From an uncultured Pelagibacteraceae bacterium (GTDB lineage: Bacteria > Pseudomonadota > Alphaproteobacteria > Pelagibacterales > Pelagibacteraceae), in the NCBI GenBank assembly GCA_902525355.1, contig CABZGO010000002.1:1-64000 (forward strand): a DNA stretch of 64,000 nt, written 5' to 3'. Below, one piece after another: positions 19,274 through 25,888 of this stretch. A program made the position numbers and the translations under genes. The first letter of the stretch is position 1; every line of letters starts with the position of its first letter. The notes under the pieces were generated by a model. It was not told the origin of the DNA. It searched no databases and was given only the letters and a program-made list of their open reading frames with translations.

Positions 19274-20653
19274 TTAGCTATTCTGTTTTGATTTATGTTT
19301 TAAAAAATAATCTAAGTCCTCAGGTGTACCCAAACCCCACATTGACTTTACATTATTAATTTTTATTTTCTTTCTATCTTTGATTGCTTCGTTGTATACT
19401 GGGCAAACATAAAACTCATTATTAACTCTTACATCTTTCTTAATCATTTGCTCACTATATTTCACAAATTCTTTTCCATGTTTCCAATAATAAACACCAA
19501 CTGTAGCATTATTAGAAATAACTCTTTTTTCTGCAACTTCTGATACATTATTATTTTTGTCACATTTTGCGTATGACCATTTGGGATGTGTTGCATTAAA
19601 AACAAGTATACCACCATCTACGTTTTTTGAATAAAAGTTATACATTGTTTCAGATGGACTCCAATCAATATACTGATCTGAATTTGAGATAATTAGAGGT
19701 TTTGAATTGTTTATATATTTTTTTGCTAATAAAACTGTACATGCAGCGCCTTCTGTCACTTTATCTATTGCAATAATTTTACAATTTGGAGCTATTATAT
19801 TTAAAAAACTTTTTAAATTATATTTTTTTAAATGTTCTTTTCTTACTATAAAAATAAAATTTCCTTTTAAACCTAAATTATCTACAACCAACTGTATCAT
19901 TGGTTTTTGATGAACTTCAATAAGGGGTTTTGGAAAAGTATAGCCAGCTTTTGCAAATCTACTTCCTTCACCAGCCATAGGTATTACAATATTTAAGTCA
20001 TTGTCGTCCCAACTATCTAAATTTTCAAAATTATTCTTTTCTATTTTTAGAAAGTTAAGAATATTTTTATAACTTACGTCTTCCAATGATTTAATTGGCA
20101 TCAATCTAGCTCCTGCTTCTTTCGCGGCTATCCTACCATTATGAGAGTCTTCCAAAATTAAGGTTGTTGAAGGTTTTGAATTTAGATTGACAATAGATTT
20201 TAAATACATTTCTGGATGAGGTTTTGGATTTAAAATATTTTTTGTTGATAAAGAATAGCTAATATATTTTTTTATTTTAAGTTTCCTTATAGCTATTTCC
20301 AAGGTTTCTTGGATTGCATTTGTTGCTATCCCCAATTTATAATTTTTTGATAATTTTTTGAATAGAACAAATATTCTATCATTATATTTAATTTCTTTTT
20401 TGAAAAGTATTCTTGTAATTTCATTTTTTCTATTTTGAATTTTTTTATTTAAAAATTTTGGTACCTTTTTTTCTTTGTTGAGAATTTCCAATTTCTTTAA
20501 TGTTGGCAAACCATCAAATCTTTTTAAATGATCGTCTATACTAATTTCATAATTTATATTATTATCGTTTAATGATTTGTTAAGAGCTTTAAAATGAATA
20601 TCTTTAGAATTGATTAAAACTCCATCTAGATCAAATATTATTGTATCTATCAT
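19274..20653 (-). CDS. HAD phosphatase - NTP transferase fusion protein
   Basis: 459 aa with two complete domains. Residues 1-205 form a HAD hydrolase: DLDGVL (8-13, nucleophile Asp8), TN at 111-112, Lys144 in NPKPHP and the acidic ED pair at 168-169. Residues 220-459 form a nucleotidyltransferase: MAGEGSRFA (226-234), FPKPLIEV (240-247), NSDQYIDW metal site and a late VKSMWGLGTPEDL. Together they could dephosphorylate an intermediate and activate a sugar, polyol or similar phosphate as an NDP derivative. It overlaps the upstream GDPD-like gene by 23 bp and precedes the WavE-like gene. The precise substrate is unknown. Confidence 0.85.
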   Translation of the reverse strand: MIDTIIFDLDGVLINSKDIHFKALNKSLNDNNINYEISIDDHLKRFDGLPTLKKLEILNKEKKVPKFLNKKIQNRKNEITRILFKKEIKYNDRIFVLFKKLSKNYKLGIATNAIQETLEIAIRKLKIKKYISYSLSTKNILNPKPHPEMYLKSIVNLNSKPSTTLILEDSHNGRIAAKEAGARLMPIKSLEDVSYKNILNFLKIEKNNFENLDSWDDNDLNIVIPMAGEGSRFAKAGYTFPKPLIEVHQKPMIQLVVDNLGLKGNFIFIVRKEHLKKYNLKSFLNIIAPNCKIIAIDKVTEGAACTVLLAKKYINNSKPLIISNSDQYIDWSPSETMYNFYSKNVDGGILVFNATHPKWSYAKCDKNNNVSEVAEKRVISNNATVGVYYWKHGKEFVKYSEQMIKKDVRVNNEFYVCPVYNEAIKDRKKIKINNVKSMWGLGTPEDLDYFLKHKSKQNS

Positions 20654-21074
20654 AGTATTCCTTAATATAATCTGAGCATATACCCAAACATTTTGGTTTT
20701 CTCTCTTTTGTTTGTTCTGGTAAAACAGAAATACTTCTATTTGAAAGTTTTGTGCCAGGATAATTCCAGAAATAACCCTTACTCGTTAAAACTATTTTAT
20801 CTTTCTCATGCCAAAAATAGTTATAGTCTGTTTTTTCAAGCTCGTAGAAACAATCAAGATTTTTTGTATGTATCCAAAATTTTTTATTTTTCAAAAATTC
20901 TTTATTGATTTCATATTGAGGTTCGTCATGACCTAAGTAAAATTTTTCATTTTTAAACCATAAATCAATTTCCACATCAAAATTGTTGTCTATAGCATGC
21001 ATAATATATTCAATTTTGTTTTCATCATTTTGATTGGGTCCATCAATATTACCTCTATGAGAAATGAAAAACAT
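20631..21074 (-). CDS. Very small GDPD-like phosphodiesterase-fold protein
   Basis: Only 147 aa. It retains the residues expected of glycerophosphodiester phosphodiesterases: SHRGN with His6-Arg7, EIDLW with Glu35 and Asp37, and LGHDEP with His49. Family members are usually about 250 aa, so the later strands of the TIM barrel are shortened or missing. There is no signal peptide, so it is probably cytoplasmic. It is the first gene of a minus-strand operon and overlaps the HAD-nucleotidyltransferase fusion by 23 bp, suggesting a coupled job. It may hydrolyse or bind a phosphodiester-linked intermediate; function is unproven. Confidence 0.62.
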   Translation of the reverse strand: MFFISHRGNIDGPNQNDENKIEYIMHAIDNNFDVEIDLWFKNEKFYLGHDEPQYEINKEFLKNKKFWIHTKNLDCFYELEKTDYNYFWHEKDKIVLTSKGYFWNYPGTKLSNRSISVLPEQTKERKPKCLGICSDYIKEYYDRYNNI

Positions 21075-21090
21075 ATGTAATACAATAATA

Positions 21091-21120
21091 ATTATTAGTT
21101 TATTAAATTAAACTAATAAT
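21091..21120. promoter_or_regulatory. Perfect 12-bp inverted repeat between divergent island genes
   Basis: Arms ATTATTAGTTTA (21091-21102) and its exact reverse complement (21109-21120) surround a 6 bp spacer in the 83 bp region between the GDPD-like start (21074) and the GT2 start (21158). Being upstream of both genes, it is not a terminator for either. It could be an operator or paired promoter elements. A long T run follows at 21131-21139. Confidence 0.35.
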
Positions 21121-21157
21121 TTAGTTTAGTTTTTTTTTTAATTAAATAAACATAATA

Positions 21158-21892
21158 ATGAAAAAAAAAAAAATTAGTCATTCAAAATCAAAACTTTCTA
21201 TTATTATACCTATTTATAATGAAGAAAAAACTATAGCAAAGATACTTAATAAAATAAAAAAAGTTGCATATAAAAATTCTTTAAACATTGAAATAATTGT
21301 AATTAATGATGGCTCAACAGACAAATCTTATACTATATTAAAAAATTTAAATAAAAGTTACGATCAAATAATCAATTATAAAATGAATAGGGGAAAGGGC
21401 TATGCAATAAGAAAAGGTCTAAAAAAGGCAAGTGGACAAATAATAATAATTCAAGATGCAGACTTAGAATATGATCCAAATGATTATATCAATTTGATAT
21501 CACCTATAATTAAAAAAAAAAGTAATATTGTTTATGGTTCAAGGGTGCTAAATAAGTCAAAGAGAAAAATAAGTAATACTTTTTCAAATAAATTAAGAGT
21601 ATTTGCAAATTATGTCTTAACAATTTTATCAAATATAATTAATAGACAAAGTTTAACTGATGCACATACTTGTTATAAAGTTTTCAAAAAACAGCTAGTG
21701 GTTAAATTAAAATTAAAAGAAAATGGATTTAGTTTTTGCCCCGAAATAACTACGAAATTTTCAAATTTAAACGAGACTATTATAGAAATACCTATTTCTT
21801 ATAAAGGAAGATCTTATAGTGATGGAAAAAAAATCAAATTTAAAGATGGTATAAGTGCTATTATAACATTATTTAGATATAAGTTTTTTTAA
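21158..21892 (+). CDS. Dpm1-like family 2 glycosyltransferase, second copy
   Basis: 244 aa soluble GT2. After a lysine-rich start come LSIIIPIYNEE, NDGSTD (50-55) and IQDADLEYDPNDY (98-110), then GSRVLNKS and DAHTCYKVF. It is a paralogue of the enzyme at 7123 and probably makes a polyprenyl-phosphate hexose; differences after the GSR motif suggest another sugar or partner. An uninterrupted A13 tract (21161-21173) directly follows the start codon, where slippage would shift the frame. The 3' end overlaps the convergent ligase-like gene by 24 bp. Confidence 0.87.
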   Translation: MKKKKISHSKSKLSIIIPIYNEEKTIAKILNKIKKVAYKNSLNIEIIVINDGSTDKSYTILKNLNKSYDQIINYKMNRGKGYAIRKGLKKASGQIIIIQDADLEYDPNDYINLISPIIKKKSNIVYGSRVLNKSKRKISNTFSNKLRVFANYVLTILSNIINRQSLTDAHTCYKVFKKQLVVKLKLKENGFSFCPEITTKFSNLNETIIEIPISYKGRSYSDGKKIKFKDGISAIITLFRYKFF

Positions 21893-23188
21893 ATTTTTTT
21901 TCAGATGTAAATTGATTGCTAAATTTATAAAAAAAATACAACTCATCCAATTATTATAAAAACTGCCCGATGGAATAAGTGGAAGTAAGTGTATAAATAT
22001 TCCAACATTGTTTATCAGAATTATTTTGTTATATTTGGTCATTTTGTTATTTAAAATTATTTTAAAATTTTCAAATGCATAAATTAAAAAAACTAAAAAA
22101 ATAACAAAAAAACTAAAAATACCAGTCTCACTCAATAATTGAATATATGTATTATGTGGATGTGTGCTACATCTTTGTTCTAGATTATACTTTTTTTTTT
22201 TACATTCTTCTCTAAAAGTTTTTATTCCTGTTCCGAAAAAAATATTTTCTTTGAAGATTTCTACAGAAGTCAGAAACATATTTTCATGATTTCTTGAAAA
22301 ATATAATGGTCTATCAGAGTATCTATATTCCTTGTAATGTGAAAACGGACTATTTGTTACTAATTCTTTTTCAAAAATTTGATCATATGTACTTTTGTAA
22401 AATTTTTCAAAGTAATTACTAAAAGAATAAGTGATGATAATTGCAAATATTGAAAAAATTAAGCAAAAAACTACTTTTTTTAATTTATTTAATGTGAAAA
22501 AATAAAAAAAAATAAAGATCAATAAATTTAAAATAGCTACACGCTCCGTGGATAAAATTATTAACATAATCGACAAAGTAATTAATAATTCTTTTAGCTT
22601 ATATTTATTATATAGTTTATTGTCTAATAATATTAATAATGAGATAACAAGTGGTAAAAATCTAGATATAAAACTTCCTAATTTTTTTTCATCTCCAAAA
22701 AAGCTAGTTATTATTTTAACATCTATATGGTCATTATACTTTTGAAGAAAAATGTTCTTACCAAATGTAAATTGAATAATAGAGTCAAAAAAAATAACTA
22801 TAAAAAGTAAAACAATAGATATTGTAAAAAATTTTAATAATTCTTGATTTAAATTTAAAAGATATAAAATTATTAAAGTAAAAAAAATAAATCTAAAATA
22901 AAAAAAGCTAGGTAAAAAAGAAGACGATAAAAAATTTGAATTTATTAGGCTTAAGATTATTAATATATAAAAAACTAAAAAAAAAATTATTTCAAAAAAA
23001 TAATTTTTCTTAATGTAATAGATAAAATTTTTATCCTTAAATAAATAAAATATAAATATTAATGCAAATGTAGTTATTATTAAATCAGGTAAAAAAGGTC
23101 CAGATACGATCGCAAATGGAAGCAAAAAAATCAATATTAGAAAAATTGAATTTGCTAAATCTTTATTTTTAAAAATAAGGTTAAGCAT
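21869..23188 (-). CDS. O-antigen ligase-like membrane protein, second copy
   Basis: 439 aa with about ten hydrophobic segments. The periplasmic loop has FFGTGIKTFREECKK and CSTHPHNTYIQLLSETG, the same signature as the gene at 7834-9099, so the two are paralogues. The family transfers or polymerises polyprenyl-linked glycans. Here it is convergent with its GT2 partner rather than downstream of it, so the pair has been rearranged relative to the copy near 7-9 kb. It is the last protein gene before the 5S rRNA and reads away from it. Confidence 0.82.
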   Translation of the reverse strand: MLNLIFKNKDLANSIFLILIFLLPFAIVSGPFLPDLIITTFALIFIFYLFKDKNFIYYIKKNYFFEIIFFLVFYILIILSLINSNFLSSSFLPSFFYFRFIFFTLIILYLLNLNQELLKFFTISIVLLFIVIFFDSIIQFTFGKNIFLQKYNDHIDVKIITSFFGDEKKLGSFISRFLPLVISLLILLDNKLYNKYKLKELLITLSIMLIILSTERVAILNLLIFIFFYFFTLNKLKKVVFCLIFSIFAIIITYSFSNYFEKFYKSTYDQIFEKELVTNSPFSHYKEYRYSDRPLYFSRNHENMFLTSVEIFKENIFFGTGIKTFREECKKKKYNLEQRCSTHPHNTYIQLLSETGIFSFFVIFLVFLIYAFENFKIILNNKMTKYNKIILINNVGIFIHLLPLIPSGSFYNNWMSCIFFINLAINLHLKKNLKKLISK

Positions 23189-23298
23189 TCCTATTAATTT
23201 TAGATATTTTTTAAATTTGTAAAATACAATCTTTAGTTATAAAGAAAATCCTCATATTAAAAGATAAAAATAATCACAAAAATAATAGTTTTTTATTC

Positions 23299-23327
23299 TT
23301 TACTTATTAAAAAAACATTTGTATTAA
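23299..23327 (+). promoter_or_regulatory. Candidate dedicated 5S rRNA promoter
   Basis: TTTACT (23299-23304) and TATTAA (23322-23327) are separated by 17 bp, each matching 4 of 6 positions of the sigma-70 consensus. Transcription would start close to the mature 5S 5' end at 23332. A local promoter is expected because no 23S gene precedes this 5S gene within 23 kb. The match is weak and the region is AT-rich. Confidence 0.35.
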
Positions 23328-23331
23328 GATT

Positions 23332-23449
23332 TGCCTGGTGGTTATTGCGAAAGTGTAATACCCGATCCCATTCCGAACTCGGAAGTCAAGCCTTTCAGCG
23401 CCGATGGTACTTTGTCTTAAGACATGGAAGAGTAGGACATCGCCAGGCT
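23332..23449 (+). rRNA. rrf: 5S ribosomal RNA, solitary
   Basis: About 118 nt. The ends pair as helix I (GCCTGG near 23333 with CCAGGC near 23443), and internal conserved 5S blocks are present: CCCGATCCCATTCCGAACTC, then GGAAGTCAAGC, CGCCGATGGTA and GAGAGTAGG-like AGAGTAGGAC. No 23S or 16S gene lies in the preceding 23 kb. In Pelagibacter, 5S is known to be separated from 16S-23S by a hypervariable island, and the arrangement here agrees. Exact ends are accurate to 1-2 nt. Confidence 0.95.
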
Positions 23450-23456
23450 TTTTAAA

Positions 23457-24344
23457 ATGAAAAAATTCATCCTTGTAACTGGTGGAGCAGGTTTTGTGGG
23501 TTCTAATTTAATTGAACTCTTATTGAAAAGAACTAATTATAGAATTTTAAGTTTAGACAATTATTCAACAGGAACCAAAAAAAATCATATAAATAGTAAA
23601 AGAATAAAATATATTTTTGGAAATACTAGTGAAATTAAAAAAATTTTGAATATTTATAGAAAAAAAATAAACACAATTTTTCATTTTGGAGAATTTGCAA
23701 GAATTTATCAGAGTTTTAAAAATTTTGATGAATGTTATGACGCTAATACAATAGGATCTAAGGCTGTTTTTAAATTTTGCCTAGAAAATAATATAAAATT
23801 AATTTACTCAGCAACATCCGCATCTCTGGGTAACAAAGGTAGGGATAAAGACCTCTCTCCATATGCTTTTACAAAATCAAAAAATTTAGAACTTTTAGAA
23901 AATTTAAAAAAATGGTTTAGTTTTAGATATGAAATAATTTATTTTTATAATGTCTATGGCCCAAAACAAATTAAAGATGGAGAAATGGCAACTGTTATAG
24001 GTATTTTTGAAACACTTTCTAAAAAAGGAAAACCCCTAACTGTTGTAAAGCCAGGAACTCAAACGCGAAGGTTTACGCATATTAACGACACAGTAAAAGT
24101 TTGTTTAGATGCTTGGAAAAATAATAAATGTAAGCATTATAGTATTACTAGCAAAGATACATATTCTATATTAAAAGTTGCTAAAATGTTTAGCTCTCGA
24201 ATAAAGTATTTGAAAAAAAGGCCCGGAGAAAGGTATGCATCAGCTCTAACTAGAATTTCAAATAATAATTATATAATAAGAAAATATGGTAAAATAAAAT
24301 TGAAAGATTACATCACATCGTTTAAGAAAGACTATAAATTATGA
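23457..24344 (+). CDS. NAD-dependent sugar epimerase/dehydratase (extended SDR)
   Basis: 295 aa. The Rossmann motif GGAGFVGSN is at residues 9-17, the ribose-binding Asp is in SLDNYSTG, and the catalytic YxxxK appears as YAFTK after [15 protein letters not shown] and a [10 protein letters not shown] block are typical of UDP-glucose 4-epimerase-like proteins. The ATG follows the 5S rRNA 3' end by only 7 bp with no visible Shine-Dalgarno, so it is probably read from a 5S-containing transcript. It overlaps rpmJ by 4 bp. It is likely an island gene carried beyond the 5S boundary; the substrate is unknown. Confidence 0.85.
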   Translation: MKKFILVTGGAGFVGSNLIELLLKRTNYRILSLDNYSTGTKKNHINSKRIKYIFGNTSEIKKILNIYRKKINTIFHFGEFARIYQSFKNFDECYDANTIGSKAVFKFCLENNIKLIYSATSASLGNKGRDKDLSPYAFTKSKNLELLENLKKWFSFRYEIIYFYNVYGPKQIKDGEMATVIGIFETLSKKGKPLTVVKPGTQTRRFTHINDTVKVCLDAWKNNKCKHYSITSKDTYSILKVAKMFSSRIKYLKKRPGERYASALTRISNNNYIIRKYGKIKLKDYITSFKKDYKL

Positions 24345-24466
24345 AAATTAAAAGTTCACTAAAATCTATAAAAAAAAGAGACTTAAATTCAAAACTTGTT
24401 AGAAGAAGAGGAAGAGTTTATGTTATAAACAAAACTAATCCTAAGTTCAAAGCAAGGCAAAAATGA
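24341..24466 (+). CDS. rpmJ: 50S ribosomal protein L36
   Basis: 41 aa, starting [14 protein letters not shown] and ending [12 protein letters not shown] with the [11 protein letters not shown] core. This is the cysteine-free form of L36 seen in alphaproteobacteria, lacking the CxxC/CxxxxH zinc site. The ATG overlaps the epimerase stop (ATGA). A small hairpin (ATGATC/GATCAT arms, 24463-24478) begins at its stop codon and may be a weak terminator. Confidence 0.93.
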   Translation: MKIKSSLKSIKKRDLNSKLVRRRGRVYVINKTNPKFKARQK

Positions 24467-24491
24467 TCCTCGGATCATATCCAAATATTTT

Positions 24492-25580
24492 ATGATAATC
24501 GGTTCAATTTCAGAGAATAAAAATATAGAAAAAAGAGTTGCAATAATGCCAGATATAATAAAAAAATATTTAGCATTGGGTATAAAAGTAAGTATAACAG
24601 AAAATTATGCAGTCCATTTAGGAATAGATGATTCAGAGTATGAAAGTCAAGGAGCACAAATTTTTCAAAGTGAAAATGAAGTAATTTCAAATTCAAACGC
24701 ATTATTACAATTAAGTTTACCTAACGATCAAAATTTGAATAAACTTGAAAAAGATCAAATCTTAATTGGTGTTCTTAATCCTTTTGTAAATAGTAAGAAA
24801 CTTAATGAAATTTCCTCAAAAAAAATAAATTGTTTTTCCTTGGAACTTTTACCAAGAATTACAAGAGCACAATCTATGGATATATTATCATCACAAGCAA
24901 ATTTAGCAGGATATAAGGCAGTTGTAGACTCTTTCGCTTTTTTTCAAAAAGCAATACCAATGATGATGACAGCCGCAGGAACAATTTCTGCTGCTAAAGT
25001 TTTAGTCGTTGGTGCTGGAGTTGCTGGTTTACAAGCAATTGCAACGGCTAAAAGAATGGGAGCAATAGTATTTTCTACTGATGTAAGATTAGCCTCAAAA
25101 GAGCAAGTAGAAAGTCTTGGAGGTAAATTTTTAATGGTGGAAGGAGCAGAAAATTTGGAAACTGAAGGTGGATATGCAAAAGAAGCTTCAGATGATTTTA
25201 AAAAAAAACAAGAGGAACTTTTAAAAGAAACATTAAAAAAAATAGATATAGTTGTTTGTACTGCTCTGATACCAGGAAAAAAAGCTCCTGTTATAATTAA
25301 AAATGATATGATTAAAGTTATGCAAAGTGGATCTGTTATTTATGATTTGGCAGCTTCCCAAGGAGGTAACTCAGAACTTACTAAAGCAGACGAAATAGTT
25401 GATAGTAATGGTGTCAAAATTATGGGCGAGACTAATATATTAAATAAACTTCCAGTTTCTGCTTCAAACCTTTTCTCAAAGAATATGTTTAACTTTGTAA
25501 ATAATTTATTTAATAAGGACAAAAAAAATTTTAATATTAATTTAGAGGATGAAATAATTGAAAAAACTATGGTAAAATAA
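24492..25580 (+). CDS. pntAA: NAD(P) transhydrogenase subunit alpha, part 1
   Basis: 362 aa, the soluble NAD(H)-binding domain I of proton-translocating transhydrogenase. It starts with MIIGSISENKNIEKRVA, contains the RITRAQSMDILSSQANLAGYKAV loop region and the nucleotide motif VVGAGVAGLQAIATAKRMGA, and lacks membrane segments, which are supplied by the next gene. The complex couples the proton gradient to NADPH formation. It forms an operon with pntAB (3 bp spacer) and pntB (2 bp spacer). The split alpha subunit is usual for alphaproteobacteria. Confidence 0.95.
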   Translation: MIIGSISENKNIEKRVAIMPDIIKKYLALGIKVSITENYAVHLGIDDSEYESQGAQIFQSENEVISNSNALLQLSLPNDQNLNKLEKDQILIGVLNPFVNSKKLNEISSKKINCFSLELLPRITRAQSMDILSSQANLAGYKAVVDSFAFFQKAIPMMMTAAGTISAAKVLVVGAGVAGLQAIATAKRMGAIVFSTDVRLASKEQVESLGGKFLMVEGAENLETEGGYAKEASDDFKKKQEELLKETLKKIDIVVCTALIPGKKAPVIIKNDMIKVMQSGSVIYDLAASQGGNSELTKADEIVDSNGVKIMGETNILNKLPVSASNLFSKNMFNFVNNLFNKDKKNFNINLEDEIIEKTMVK

Positions 25581-25583
25581 TTT

Positions 25584-25886
25584 ATGGAAATAGATCCATT
25601 TATATTCAGATTAAGTATATTCATTCTATCAATTTTTGTTGGTTATTATGTTGTTTGGAGTGTAACCCCATCGTTACATACACCACTTATGTCTGTAACA
25701 AATGCTATCTCTTCAGTTATAATTGTTGGGGCTATTATTGCAGCCTTAGCTGGCTCTAGTGAGAAGATATTTGAAGTATCGAATATTTTTGGTTTTCTAG
25801 CAATTATTTTAGCTGCAGTTAATATTTTTGGTGGATTTCTTGTTACACAAAGAATGTTACAAATGTACAAAAAGAAGAAAAAATAA
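25584..25886 (+). CDS. pntAB: NAD(P) transhydrogenase subunit alpha, part 2
   Basis: 100 aa membrane protein with three or four hydrophobic segments. The TPSLHTPLMSVTNAISSVIIVGA block and the GFLAIILAAVNIFGGFLVTQRML block are the standard domain II segments of the transhydrogenase alpha chain. It anchors the proton channel together with PntB. Start and stop are tightly flanked by pntAA and pntB, confirming the three-gene operon. Confidence 0.95.
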   Translation: MEIDPFIFRLSIFILSIFVGYYVVWSVTPSLHTPLMSVTNAISSVIIVGAIIAALAGSSEKIFEVSNIFGFLAIILAAVNIFGGFLVTQRMLQMYKKKKK

Positions 25887-25888
25887 AA

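Noticed and set aside
1..23188. Prophage, insertion sequence or CRISPR array in the island
   Set aside because: No transposase, integrase, phage structural gene, terminal repeats or regularly spaced repeats were seen.
24463..24478. Hairpin at the rpmJ stop as a strong terminator
   Set aside because: The stem is only 6 bp and no T run follows, so it was noted under rpmJ but not listed as a terminator.
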